Source: Terriglobia bacterium (GTDB taxonomy: Bacteria > Acidobacteriota > Terriglobia > JAIQFV01). Taken from it: 64,000 nt of DNA. A program made the position numbers and the translations under genes. This document shows positions 1 through 8,127 of the stretch, piece after piece; positions within the stretch are counted from its first letter, which is position 1, and each line of letters opens with the position of its first letter. The notes beneath the pieces were generated by a model, which saw only the letters and a program-made list of their open reading frames with translations, made no database searches and was not told the origin of the DNA. The stretch lies in the NCBI GenBank assembly GCA_028716525.1, contig JAQUPQ010000007.1, positions 1-64,000 of the forward strand. The letters run 5' to 3'.

Positions 1-2482
1 CGGTAATCGGTGCATCCCCGGTGCGATCGTGAAGCGTAAAGGTAATATTCGCCGTGGCAGTACCGCGGTTGACCAGCGCCATGCCCGTGTCAATGTTGAT
101 CGTGCCGGTGTCGAGCGGGTTGGACTTAGCCGCGACGCTCGTCCGGTAATCCACAAACAATTGCGCATGCGTGGTCGGCGGAGAAGCCGGAACCCCAGCC
201 TCACTCACAACGACCCCATTTTGGGTCACGCTGAATACGGCCGTGGCAAAGGGTGTGGAACCTGTGCTTACGTTCAGAATGGCGTAACCCTCCTGAAGCG
301 CCCCGGTGCTTCCCATGGTTGACGCGGTAGTTGCTCCCATGGAAGGGATCGCAATGGGTTCCTGTACCAACGGCCCACCTCCGGTCGCCAAGACAAGGAG
401 AGTGATAGAGTTGCCCGGAAAGGCAGTGCTGAAACCACCAGCCGAGACCTGTTGGGCAGTCAAATGTTGAATAGCGGCCAGATTCGCGGCGCTGTACTGA
501 TATACATCTGCCGACGGCGGCAGGGTCAAGCCGGTCAGATGGACGGAGCTAGTCAAGCTATTTGCTGTCTTGTTGATTATCATTACAGTCAGGGCGCTAT
601 CAACACTGCGCTGGGCCGCATACACTGCCAGGGAGCTCTGATCCGCACTCGACGCCAGGACGCTGACATCACCGAAACCATGCCCCGCGCCGTCATAGTT
701 CCGGTACATGCGGAAGGCAAATGCCCCAGGCTGGGCAGCCGTTGGCGGGTCCCATAGAGCGGCCAAATCGAGGCCCTCGAGACCGAAGATGCCGAGAACA
801 TCAGCTTGTGCGAGCGCTCCGTTGATGTCCTCCATCCCGCCCCAGTTGTATTCGGTGATAGCAAGTTTGGAACCCGGATAATAGGTGTTCACCCAATTGC
901 GCATTCGCGGTAAGAGGCGAACCGCCACACCAATCCAGCTTTCATCAATGTAAGAGGCATCCCATAGCGACCGGGTGGATCGGAGCCTCAAGGCCTGGAT
1001 GGACGCGCTGCCCACAGGGGCGAGAGACACTCCACTAGCCTGCGGATAATAGTGAAGGTCGAGATAATCAAGGATACGCCGGCCATGCTGTTGCTCATAG
1101 GCGCTCATCTGCTGGAGATACCATGCCACGTAAGGCATGTTGCCGTGAGTCTGGTAATCAACCCCGGCACTACAGCCGTCAAGGGCGGAGTAGAAATATT
1201 CGCACCAGCCCCACGCCACCGGGCCGAGCGTTTTCGCTGTCGGATCCGCCGTCTTAATTGCCCAGGCGTATTGGTAGGTGCGATCGCGCATCTCGTCGTA
1301 AGTGGTAGGCTGCGGATGCACGTCTCGATGTGTGCTGGACCACAACATCGGTTCGTTGTCGAGGTCATAATAGGCAACACCGCCGCCCATGGCGGTACCA
1401 TACTTTGCCGTGAGATGGCTGATCCATGCGCTTTCGAAATCGGGCGAGATTGGCATGCTGGTATCTGTGGGATCATTGCCGGTGATATCAGTGCCATTGG
1501 CGTAAAGGCCGTCGCCGCAGTTGGTGTCCCAGGGGTCCACAGACTGCTGTGTGCCGTACTTCGTCACCTTGAATCCGCAGTCAAAGGGATGAGAGCGCGG
1601 GCTGCTGCTCTTGACGGTCCAGCCGATAAGGGGAATGGTGAGAAGCGTCCTCGTTCCGGTCCGGAGGTCCTGTTCCACAAACTGGTCGGATGCAGAGCCA
1701 TCGGGCAGGGTCGCGACGTTGACATTGCCCACTGGTAGATTTTCAAAATACCAGTCACTGCCTGCGTTTTCCAGATTGGTTTCCCAGTTATACCGGCTGG
1801 TTGAGTTACCCCCCCAACGACGCACAGGCAGGCGCAGTTCCGCAGCGAGTTGTTCGTCAGCGTAATTCATGCCGTAGATATCGCTACTAATGGTATGACG
1901 CCCTGAATTCACATCGATGCTCAGGGCTGGCCCTATTCCCAGTGTGGGTGGAGGCGTTCCTGTACTGGAAATCAGTGAAATGTCGTCTAAGTAGAATATC
2001 GGCTGCGCACCTCCGGTTATGTCTTGCCAGTAGATGTCAGTCAATGTTGCAGGATTACCCAATGCAGACAGTGGAATGTTCACCTGCATCCAGGTGTTGG
2101 CCTGGGCAGCGACCCAATACACACTACTTCCATTACCATTGGCAACCACATTGAGTTGCTGATTACCGACGCTGCCTCCGTTAATCCAGAAGCTCAAGTG
2201 ATCATATGCGCCCGTATCGACAGCGATATTGGTATGCAAATAGAGTCCGGCCCTGGGAGCGATATACTTGACGGAAAGAGAGTATTGGCCGCCATGAACA
2301 GGTGAAGTATTTGATGGATAAACCGTGCTGTTCCACGACCGGTCTTGCCATCCGGCGGTAAGACCCTCAGAATAGATAACGAGGTTTGTTGCGGCCGCAT
2401 CACTGCTCGACAGAGCCAAACAGACAGCCATCACGAGAATCATGCTTAGCCCCCGAATGATTCTGCATGCCGATGCTGTCAT
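1..2482 (-). CDS. Secreted GH44-type endoglucanase/xyloglucanase, 5' part (runs off left edge)
   Basis: Open on the minus strand from an ATG at 2482 to the window edge: 827 codons with no stop, so the C-terminus is missing. A signal peptide (residues about 1-31, ending near SSDAAA) implies export. Residues about 33-172 form a carbohydrate-binding-like beta-sandwich. Residues about 185-720 match glycoside hydrolase family 44. The acid/base Glu is E377 in DLDNEPMLW, followed by a THRDVHP segment, and the nucleophile is probably E544 in ITEYNWGG; the 167-residue spacing resembles that of known GH44 enzymes. Residues about 730-827 begin an Ig-like C-terminal region. The family cleaves beta-1,4-glucan or xyloglucan outside the cell. 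An SD (CAGGAAG) sits 4 bases before the ATG, and M14 is an alternative start. The gene lies directly behind a terminator-containing leader RNA. Family assignment is confident; the substrate is inferred. Confidence 0.85.
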   Translation of the reverse strand, partial: MTASACRIIRGLSMILVMAVCLALSSSDAAATNLVIYSEGLTAGWQDRSWNSTVYPSNTSPVHGGQYSLSVKYIAPRAGLYLHTNIAVDTGAYDHLSFWINGGSVGNQQLNVVANGNGSSVYWVAAQANTWMQVNIPLSALGNPATLTDIYWQDITGGAQPIFYLDDISLISSTGTPPPTLGIGPALSIDVNSGRHTISSDIYGMNYADEQLAAELRLPVRRWGGNSTSRYNWETNLENAGSDWYFENLPVGNVNVATLPDGSASDQFVEQDLRTGTRTLLTIPLIGWTVKSSSPRSHPFDCGFKVTKYGTQQSVDPWDTNCGDGLYANGTDITGNDPTDTSMPISPDFESAWISHLTAKYGTAMGGGVAYYDLDNEPMLWSSTHRDVHPQPTTYDEMRDRTYQYAWAIKTADPTAKTLGPVAWGWCEYFYSALDGCSAGVDYQTHGNMPYVAWYLQQMSAYEQQHGRRILDYLDLHYYPQASGVSLAPVGSASIQALRLRSTRSLWDASYIDESWIGVAVRLLPRMRNWVNTYYPGSKLAITEYNWGGMEDINGALAQADVLGIFGLEGLDLAALWDPPTAAQPGAFAFRMYRNYDGAGHGFGDVSVLASSADQSSLAVYAAQRSVDSALTVMIINKTANSLTSSVHLTGLTLPPSADVYQYSAANLAAIQHLTAQQVSAGGFSTAFPGNSITLLVLATGGGPLVQEPIAIPSMGATTASTMGSTGALQEGYAILNVSTGSTPFATAVFSVTQNGVVVSEAGVPASPPTTHAQLFVDYRTSVAAKSNPLDTGTINIDTGMALVNRGTATANITFTLHDRTGDAPIT

Positions 2483-2500
2483 AAAAGCTTCCTGATGCAC

Positions 2501-2534
2501 AAAAAGCCTGTTCTCCGAAGAAAACAGGCTTTTC
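2501..2534 (-). terminator. Intrinsic terminator/attenuator in the GH44 5' UTR
   Basis: On the minus strand AAAAGCCTGTT pairs with AACAGGCTTTT, and the stem extends inward through TTC/GAG to a UUCG tetraloop, giving about 14 bp followed directly by a T run. It lies only about 18 bases before the GH44 start codon, downstream of a structured leader. This is the layout of a transcription-attenuating riboswitch. The plus strand also ends in four T residues, but no plus-strand gene ends here. Confidence 0.8.
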
Positions 2535-2705
2535 TCACAAGGAGAAATATAAGCCGCCGTTTCTTCGGCAGCCAGGCTATCCACACGGAGATCCCCGAAA
2601 ATCGGCCTTTAGAGAACCTTTGAACGATAGCTGAAATGCCTGATTTTATCTCTCACCCACCGGGTATATCCCTTCAGAGCGTCTTTATCGTGTTCAAACC
2701 CGGAT
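2535..2705 (-). promoter_or_regulatory. Structured leader RNA upstream of the GH44 gene (riboswitch-like)
   Basis: The minus-strand leader has several mutually exclusive pairings. One stem joins 2686-2698 with 2619-2629 (TTTGAAC.CGATA with TATCGTTCAAA). A second joins 2626-2633 with 2573-2581 (CAGCTATC with GATAGCCTG) and shares bases with the first. A small hairpin lies at 2595-2605 and a 7-bp hairpin at 2553-2572 (GCTGCCG, loop AAGAAA, CGGCGGC). The segment CCGAAGAAA (2560-2568) is perfectly complementary to TTTCTTCGG (2515-2523) inside the terminator downstream, so it could act as an antiterminator. The 3' element GATAGCCTGGCTGCCGA resembles the 3' strand of c-di-GMP-I (GEMM) riboswitches, but the conserved 5' half of that class was not found. 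The ligand is therefore unknown. Confidence 0.5.
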
Positions 2706-2917
2706 AAACATAGATGACGATGAACGTTCGAAGGTCTTTAGCAGGAGTCCAAAACGGAAATTTGGCCAAACGACTCTGGACCATTCAAGATCCAAGCCCG
2801 CCAAAATGGCCCGCAATTTCATTGGGCAGCCATGGTGGCGGGATTCATGGGTGGCCGAGCCCGATCTCATAGCGGCAAAGAACGGCTCGTGGTTCTGGTG
2901 GATCGGCAGTCCATCCT

Positions 2918-3301
2918 TTAATTCTCTGTGCTCACGGCCTCCGCCTCCGCAAATCGATCCTCGCGCAAACGAGCGGCCTTGCCTTTCAACTGCCGCAAAT
3001 AATACAACTTCGACCGGCGCACTTGTGTGCTCTTCATCACTTCGATCTTTTCGATGACCGGCGAATGCAGAGGAAAAATGCGCTCCACCCCGGTTCCGAA
3101 CGACAGCTTGCGCACCACAAAAGTGGATTGATTGACGCGCCGATTCCTGGCGATCACCGTGCCTTCGAACACTTGAATGCGCTCTTTGTCGCCTTCCTTG
3201 ATCTTGACATGGACGCGAACCGTGTCGCCCGGCTTAAATGATGGAAGATCAGCCCGCAACTGGGCTTTTCTGACTTTTTCCAACAACGGATGGACTGACA
3301 T
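2918..3301 (-). CDS. rplS: 50S ribosomal protein L19
   Basis: A 127-residue protein matching bacterial L19, which sits at the 30S/50S interface near the aminoacyl-tRNA site. The N-terminal helix ([13 protein letters not shown]) and the SH3-like barrel with [30 protein letters not shown] and [16 protein letters not shown] are typical. The C-terminus [18 protein letters not shown] is followed by a short acidic tail, making it slightly longer than the usual 115 residues. An AAGGAGAAATCATC stretch precedes the ATG. It is the last gene of the rpsP-khpA-rimM-trmD-rplS order, 106 bases after trmD, as in many bacteria. Confidence 0.97.
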   Translation of the reverse strand: MSVHPLLEKVRKAQLRADLPSFKPGDTVRVHVKIKEGDKERIQVFEGTVIARNRRVNQSTFVVRKLSFGTGVERIFPLHSPVIEKIEVMKSTQVRRSKLYYLRQLKGKAARLREDRFAEAEAVSTEN

Positions 3302-3407
3302 GATGATTTCTCCTTAAAACCTGGTTCTCTTGAACGTGATTTCTTATGACACCGTCGATCGCTAAAACCGTCACGCACGAAACCGCGGGCCGATCTTTTG
3401 GATGGCC

Positions 3408-4169
3408 CTAGCGGACGGCCTTGAATTCCAAATTCGGCAGCAGGTCAGGCCGCATGCGCGCCGTTTTTCCCCGGGCTTTCTCCTCCCGCCATTTCTGAAT
3501 CTCACGATGATTTCCGGACATCAAAATCTCTGGAACCTTCCAGCCGCGAAATTCCTCCGGCCGCGTGTATTGCGGCCAACTGAGACCCCCCACTTCCGCC
3601 GCATCCATTTTCCCGGTCGGGCCTGCCGCTGGCGTGAACGAGAAGGAATCCAAAGCCCGCGACACCTCGTTGCCCAACGCCCCAGGGATCAAACGCGTCA
3701 CAGCATCCACCACCACGGCCGCCGCCAGTTCCCCACCGGTCAGAACGTAGTCTCCAATCGAGAGTTCCGATGTGGCGAGATGTTCCGCCACCCGCTCATC
3801 GACGCCCTCGTAGCGACCGCAAATCAAAATAATGCTCTCCCGCTCGGCCAGGCGGAAGGCCTCGGCTTGAGTGAACTTCTTCCCCTGCGGGGAAAGCAAA
3901 ATAATCTCGCGGCGGGCGAATTCGTGTTTCATCCCGGCGGCGATCAAACTCTCCACCGCCTTGAACACCGGCTCGGCTTTCAGCACCATTCCCGCTCCGC
4001 CCCCGAACGGCCGGTCATCGACGGTGCGGTGTTTGTCTTCCGTGAAGCGCCGCAGATCATGCGCCGTAATCTTCACCAGTTCCGTTTCCTGAGCTCTCTT
4101 CAAAATACCGTGAGAAAACGGGCCGGCAAAGAACTCCGGAAAAATGGTGACAATATCAAAATGCAGCAT
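3408..4169 (-). CDS. trmD: tRNA (guanine-N1)-methyltransferase
   Basis: TrmD transfers a methyl group from SAM to N1 of G37 in tRNAs with G at position 36, preventing +1 frameshifting. The ATG at 4169 gives [14 protein letters not shown], the standard family N-terminus, and 253 residues. A longer reading frame runs back into rimM but has no family similarity there. SPOUT trefoil-knot motifs are visible: [44 protein letters not shown] and a later YTRPEEFRG. The gene follows rimM by 83 bases and precedes rplS in the canonical operon. Catalysis would need the conserved Asp in the C-terminal domain, where FTPAAG-type linkers look normal. Confidence 0.96.
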   Translation of the reverse strand: MLHFDIVTIFPEFFAGPFSHGILKRAQETELVKITAHDLRRFTEDKHRTVDDRPFGGGAGMVLKAEPVFKAVESLIAAGMKHEFARREIILLSPQGKKFTQAEAFRLAERESIILICGRYEGVDERVAEHLATSELSIGDYVLTGGELAAAVVVDAVTRLIPGALGNEVSRALDSFSFTPAAGPTGKMDAAEVGGLSWPQYTRPEEFRGWKVPEILMSGNHREIQKWREEKARGKTARMRPDLLPNLEFKAVR

Positions 4170-4252
4170 TTTTGGCCACTGACAAAAAATCCGCAGGGTC
4201 TGCCCCGCGGCTGGGTTGGTTTCGAACTGCGGCGCGCCGGCCCAAATGCCCC

Positions 4253-4795
4253 TCAGCGATTCACTTCCAAAAGGCCCTCCGGCAAGCGCACTCGTATCTC
4301 CCGCTGTTGGATTTCGACGGAGCAACAAATCTCGGCGGCAAAAGGAATGAAGACCTCGCCGTGCTCCGTTTCAACGTTCAAGGTCCACTGTCCGCCGAAC
4401 TCCACACACTCTTTCACCCGGCCGATGGGCCGACCGGTCGAATCTTCGGTGACGCGGCAACCCACCACTTCAAAAATGTAATGATGGTCCTTGGGAAGGA
4501 GATGCAGGTCGGTATACGGAATTCGTACTTCGCATCCCACCAGAAGTTCTGCCGCGCTGATGCTGTCGATTCCACAAAATTTCAGCACCACGCCGTTTTT
4601 GTGGAACCAGGCATTCTCCAATTCCCCGTGGCGGACCGATCCGTCCGGCTGGACCAGGCGAACTTCCTTCAGATTCAGAAACCGCTCAGGATAGTCCGTC
4701 CATATTTCAGCTACGACTTCCCCTTTTCGGCCCTGCGTTTTGCGCACACGGGCCACCGTTATTTCACTTGGCGGCTGGGGAATTGGAGGCTCCAA
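4253..4795 (-). CDS. rimM: 16S rRNA processing protein RimM
   Basis: 180 residues. RimM helps mature the 30S head by binding S19. The N-terminal beta-barrel (residues about 10-95) starts with [23 protein letters not shown]-like sequence; the family usually has G-x-x-G-hxGEV here. The C-terminal PRC-barrel (about 100-175) includes [35 protein letters not shown] and [16 protein letters not shown]. It begins only 3 bases after the khpA stop, so the two are very likely co-transcribed and translationally coupled. Confidence 0.93.
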   Translation of the reverse strand: MEPPIPQPPSEITVARVRKTQGRKGEVVAEIWTDYPERFLNLKEVRLVQPDGSVRHGELENAWFHKNGVVLKFCGIDSISAAELLVGCEVRIPYTDLHLLPKDHHYIFEVVGCRVTEDSTGRPIGRVKECVEFGGQWTLNVETEHGEVFIPFAAEICCSVEIQQREIRVRLPEGLLEVNR

Positions 4796-4798
4796 AAG

Positions 4799-5029
4799 CT
4801 ATTCCAAAATTTCCAGCGTAAAGCGTTTTTTCAACTTCATTCCCGCGGCGCCCAAAATCGTTCGAATGGAACGAGCAGTCCGTCCCTGCTTGCCGATCAC
4901 CTTGCCCAAATCCGTAGGCGCGACTTTCAGCTCCAGGACGGTGGTTTGCTCTCCTTCGATGGGGCGAACAGAAACTTGTTCCGGGTTATCCACGAGCGCT
5001 TTTGCGATCTGTTCAATCAGCTCTTTCAT
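4799..5029 (-). CDS. khpA: KH-domain RNA-binding protein KhpA
   Basis: A 76-residue single KH-domain protein with the GxxG loop in [16 protein letters not shown]. KhpA is a small RNA chaperone found between rpsP and rimM in many bacteria; in Firmicutes it works with KhpB in cell division and cell-size control. The ATG at 5029 is chosen because AGGAG lies 8 bases upstream and the N-terminus [19 protein letters not shown] is the family standard. A longer in-frame start at 5095 adds an unrelated sequence. Confidence 0.93.
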   Translation of the reverse strand: MKELIEQIAKALVDNPEQVSVRPIEGEQTTVLELKVAPTDLGKVIGKQGRTARSIRTILGAAGMKLKKRFTLEILE

Positions 5030-5189
5030 GACCTTTACTCCTAACAACGCCTCACATGAACTGTCACTCTGCCTTCGCAGTGGAAAGTGTGTCAACCTGA
5101 ACGACTACCAGAGTTGGCGCTACCAGTTTCAAGACCCCGGTCTTGAACCTCACCGTTCCATTTTCTCCCGTGTCGCTACCCCCGCAGCA

Positions 5190-5429
5190 TCAGGCGGCCG
5201 CTTGACGCTTGAGAAAACTCTTTACCGTCTCGGACGGGCGAGCTCCCTGGCGGACCCAATGGTCATAGCGTTCCCGGCTGAGCTGAATGGCCGCCGGTTT
5301 GGCCAGTGGATTGTAGGTCCCCAGAACCTCGATATACGTCCCGTCACGAGCCTGATCTTTTTCCGTGACCACAATGCGATATTGAGGGCGCTTTTTGGCC
5401 CCCGTTCGAGTCAACCTGATAACTAACAA
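5190..5429 (-). CDS. rpsP: 30S ribosomal protein S16
   Basis: 79 residues from a TTG start at 5429. S16 binds 16S rRNA early in 30S assembly. The protein reads MLVIRLTRTGAKKRPQYRIVV, then RDGTYIEVLGTYNP, matching the family from its first residue. The upstream in-frame GTG at 5444 is less likely, because the only Shine-Dalgarno sequence, GGAGG, lies inside that extension and is 8 bases before the TTG. It is the first gene of the operon, with a sigma-70-like promoter 75 bases upstream and a short hairpin (CACGGTG/CACCGTG) in the leader. Confidence 0.95.
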   Translation of the reverse strand: MLVIRLTRTGAKKRPQYRIVVTEKDQARDGTYIEVLGTYNPLAKPAAIQLSRERYDHWVRQGARPSETVKSFLKRQAAA

Positions 5430-5504
5430 GTCTATATCCTCCACGTCAACGTGCGTCTAGTCACGGTGAGCATCCACCGTGCGCGGTGACACTCGTGAAA
5501 GGTC

Positions 5505-5534
5505 ATTTTATCGGAAAATACCCGTTTCCCGCAA
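5505..5534 (-). promoter_or_regulatory. Promoter of the rpsP operon
   Basis: On the minus strand TTGCGG (5529-5534) and TAAAAT (5505-5510) are separated by 18 bases. They stand between the end of ffh and the rpsP start, pointing to rpsP. This fits a housekeeping sigma factor promoter, though the -35 box is imperfect. Confidence 0.55.
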
Positions 5535-5618
5535 CCCTTTTGGGGGGTGCTGGGAAGTAAGGCCTTACTTTGGTGCAAGATGCGGCACTGAAAAACAGTT
5601 AGCGGGGAGAAGTTTTCT

Positions 5619-6965
5619 TCAGTTTTTTGGCAGGAATTGACTGAGATTGCGGGGAATCTTTCCTCCCATCAGGCCCCCGGAGACAGATTTCATCATTTTA
5701 CGCATCTGGGCGTATTGCTTGAGGACCTGATTGACCTGGTTGACCGTGGTGCCGCTGCCGCGGGCAATGCGCTTGCGGCGTTGACCGTTGATGATCTGAT
5801 GATGATTCCGTTCCCTTTCCGTCATGGAATTGATGATGGCTTCCGTCCGCACCAGCTCTCGCTCGTCGAGGTTGGCCTTCTTCAAATCTTTCATGGGGCC
5901 GATTTGCGGCAGCATGCCGAGAATCTTGTCAAGCGGCCCCATCTTGCGCATCTGCTGAATCTGGTCCCGGAAATCCGCCAATGAGAACTCATCTTTGCGC
6001 AGCTTTTCTTGAAGTCTTTCCGCCTGCTTCAAATCAAACGTTTCCTGGGCCTTCTCGATGAGAGACAGCACATCGCCCATGCCCAGCAGACGCGACACCA
6101 TGCGGTCGGGATAGAATTGTTCGAGCGCATCCAATTTCTCGCCGACGCCCACGAACTTGATGGGCTGACCGGTGACCGCCCGGATCGATAAGGCCGCGCC
6201 GCCTCGAGCGTCGCCGTCCAGCTTGGTCAGAAGCACGCCGCTTATGCCTAACAGCTCATGAAATTCCGCGGCGCTCTTGACGGCATCCTGGCCCGTCATG
6301 GCATCGGCCACGAAGAGAATCTCCGAGGGATTCAACTCGCGCTTGAGCATCGAGAGTTCCTGCATTAAAGCCTCATCGACATGCAAGCGGCCGGCGGTGT
6401 CCACGAGCAGAACGTCATATCCGGTCAAGGACGCTTCCCGCAAGGCGGCCTTGGCCAATTTCAACGGTTCGTTCACGCCCTCGCCGGGATACAACTTGGC
6501 ATTGACATCACGCGCCACCACGGCCAACTGTTCCCGGGCGGCTGGACGATAGACGTCCACCGAAAGCAGCAGCGGACGATGCCCGTTCTTCATCAGCCAT
6601 CCGGCCAGCTTCCCCGTGGAAGTGGTTTTACCGGAACCCTGCAAACCCACAATCAAGAATACCGAGGGAGGATTCTTCGAATAAACGATGCGCGCTTCCT
6701 TATCGCCCAGCGTCGCGATCAGCTCATCCCGCACGAAAGCGATCACCTGCTGTGCCGGGCTCAAGGCGGTCATTACTTCTGCCCCCAGGCACTTGGTCCG
6801 GACGCGGTCGATGAATTCTTTCACCACCTTGAAGTTGACATCGGCTTCAAGCAACGCCACCCGAATTTCATGCATGGCGAAATCAATGTTGTTTTCCGTC
6901 AACTTGGCTTCGCCCCGCAAGGTCTTGAACGTGCGTTGAAATTTCTCGGTCAAATTATCGAACAT
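5619..6965 (-). CDS. ffh: Signal recognition particle protein Ffh (SRP54)
   Basis: 448 residues. Ffh binds signal sequences of nascent membrane and secreted proteins, and with FtsY delivers ribosomes to the translocon. The N domain (1-90) is followed by the G domain with the P-loop GLQGSGKTT (107-115), DTAGRLHVDE and TKLDGDARGG. The methionine-rich M domain (about 300-448) contains KMGPLDKILGMLPQIG and the RNA-binding RRKRIARGSGT segment. AGAGGA lies 11 bases before the ATG. It precedes the rpsP operon in the same direction, but the promoter between them suggests separate transcription as well. The 4.5S RNA gene was not seen in this window. Confidence 0.97.
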   Translation of the reverse strand: MFDNLTEKFQRTFKTLRGEAKLTENNIDFAMHEIRVALLEADVNFKVVKEFIDRVRTKCLGAEVMTALSPAQQVIAFVRDELIATLGDKEARIVYSKNPPSVFLIVGLQGSGKTTSTGKLAGWLMKNGHRPLLLSVDVYRPAAREQLAVVARDVNAKLYPGEGVNEPLKLAKAALREASLTGYDVLLVDTAGRLHVDEALMQELSMLKRELNPSEILFVADAMTGQDAVKSAAEFHELLGISGVLLTKLDGDARGGAALSIRAVTGQPIKFVGVGEKLDALEQFYPDRMVSRLLGMGDVLSLIEKAQETFDLKQAERLQEKLRKDEFSLADFRDQIQQMRKMGPLDKILGMLPQIGPMKDLKKANLDERELVRTEAIINSMTERERNHHQIINGQRRKRIARGSGTTVNQVNQVLKQYAQMRKMMKSVSGGLMGGKIPRNLSQFLPKN

Positions 6966-7138
6966 GAGATTTCAAATCCTCTGCGCCCTTGATGATTTGT
7001 GCTCTTCGCCGCTGCGCGTGCTGTCGGCATCCAGCGCGCCTCCGCCCCGAAAACAGCTTTGGTAGTGCCCGCAGTTCTTTATGCCGGCGATTATCTGTCG
7101 CCCCTGCCGGGGCTTGGCGATCTTATGCGTCCGCAAGA

Positions 7139-7205
7139 CCCAGGGTAGTCCGCCAAAGATCGGGCGGACAACCCTGGGCTATTGAAGGGGTCCCTTGCAG
7201 GGACC
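7139..7205. repeat. Two adjacent perfect hairpins in the ffh-vanZ gap
   Basis: The 364-base gap 6966-7329 has no convincing gene. It holds a long palindrome, CCCAGGGT-a-GTCCGCC (7139-7154) pairing with GGGCGGAC-a-ACCCTGGG (7162-7178) around a 7-base loop. A second follows: GGTCCCT-tgc-AGGGACC (7189-7205). Neither ends in a T run, so they look more like dispersed palindromic elements than terminators. They lie between ffh and vanZ, both of which are on the minus strand. Confidence 0.6.
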
Positions 7206-7329
7206 AGAAAACTGTCGCTTCAAGTGCTTGAGTTCATTTTCATGCCCTTGGGTGCGACCACGGCCCATAAGCGGCTGCGGTGAATGGCACTTCAAACCAA
7301 TCGCCTCAGTATACACTGAATGGAAACTG

Positions 7330-7779
7330 TCAGGCTTCCCGCAGGCCTCTTCTATTCATCAACATTGAAACACCTTGGGCAATCACGCCTCCCACGGTGT
7401 CGATTCCAACATCAATCGGGGAAGCCGTTCGTCCGGGGACAAAACTCTGATGGAACTCGTCGGAAGAAGCGTACAGTATGAGCACCACGACGGCCCAGGC
7501 CGCCCATCGCCAATCGGTTTGATCCTTCGAATCACCGCGAAACGCCCGAAACAACAGGAGCCCCAAAACAAAATATTCCGTCACATGCCCGCACTTGCGG
7601 ATGAATCCATGGATGACGACGATCGTGTGCGGCGCGGCCCCCGGCAACAGAAAACGCAAGAACGGTTCAATAAACCGCGATGTGTTCTCCGTCGTGAATT
7701 CCCCTGTGGACATCCAAAAGATGAACGCCATCCAAAGAAGGACAGGCCCCCAAAATATCAATTGTCGCTTGAAGCTCAT
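7330..7779 (-). CDS. VanZ-like family membrane protein
   Basis: 149 residues with four predicted membrane helices: about 6-24 (LIFWGPVLLWMAFIFWMS), 54-62 near the first His motif, 65-80 (YFVLGLLLFRAF) and 89-105 (WAVVVLILYASS). The diagnostic VanZ motif is present: an HVTEYFVLG stretch, then SSDEFHQSFVPGR with D-x-x-D around SPIDVGIDTVGG. VanZ confers low-level teicoplanin resistance in enterococci, but most chromosomal homologues have no known function. The start is uncertain: ATG at 7779 has AAGGA very close, and a TTG at 7797 would add six residues. Confidence 0.8.
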   Translation of the reverse strand: MSFKRQLIFWGPVLLWMAFIFWMSTGEFTTENTSRFIEPFLRFLLPGAAPHTIVVIHGFIRKCGHVTEYFVLGLLLFRAFRGDSKDQTDWRWAAWAVVVLILYASSDEFHQSFVPGRTASPIDVGIDTVGGVIAQGVSMLMNRRGLREA

Positions 7780-8020
7780 GGTCCTTGGTCGGTTCAAATC
7801 CTACGTTATCCCGCCTTTGATCCTCATCGAACGCACCAAGGTTATCTGGGATTTGCCGTATCAGCAAGTCTTGGCAATAGGTCCCTTTGAATCCAACTGC
7901 AATCGGCGGCAAAAAAGCACAAAGATCGCACAGCGGGCTGGGCGGGTGTTTTCGCGCTCTTTGCGGTCAAAAAGAACTCTTCGGTTTTGTGTGAAATCGG
8001 AAATTGGCCACTTCCCTTCA

Positions 8021-8049
8021 TTGACCCTCCCCCGGAATTTTGATATTTT
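8021..8049 (+). promoter_or_regulatory. Promoter of thrS
   Basis: TTGACC (8021-8026) and TATTTT (8044-8049) are spaced by 17 bases in the 348-base gap between the divergent vanZ-like gene and thrS. The start of transcription would be near 8056. No T-box specifier structure was recognised in the short leader. The rest of the gap (7780-8020) shows no clear feature. Confidence 0.6.
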
Positions 8050-8127
8050 AATCGTTCTTTTTTGGCGAATTTTCTCCGTCTAAGGAGACACCGGTTTGTT
8101 TTAGAAGAGAGTGTTGGCATTGATTAT

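Noticed and set aside
1052-1738. Plus-strand reading frame of 228 codons
   Set aside because: It lies opposite the GH44 gene, matches no family, and its composition is explained by the reverse complement of that gene.
2566-2582. Calling the GH44 leader a c-di-GMP-I riboswitch
   Set aside because: Only the 3' strand motif resembles that class. The GGCAAACC and CGCAAAGCC segments and GNRA tetraloop of the 5' half were not found, so the class is left open.
3402-4481. Plus-strand reading frame of 359 codons
   Set aside because: It is the shadow of trmD and rimM, both unmistakable on the other strand.
7139-7205. Intrinsic terminators
   Set aside because: Neither palindrome is followed by a T run on either strand.
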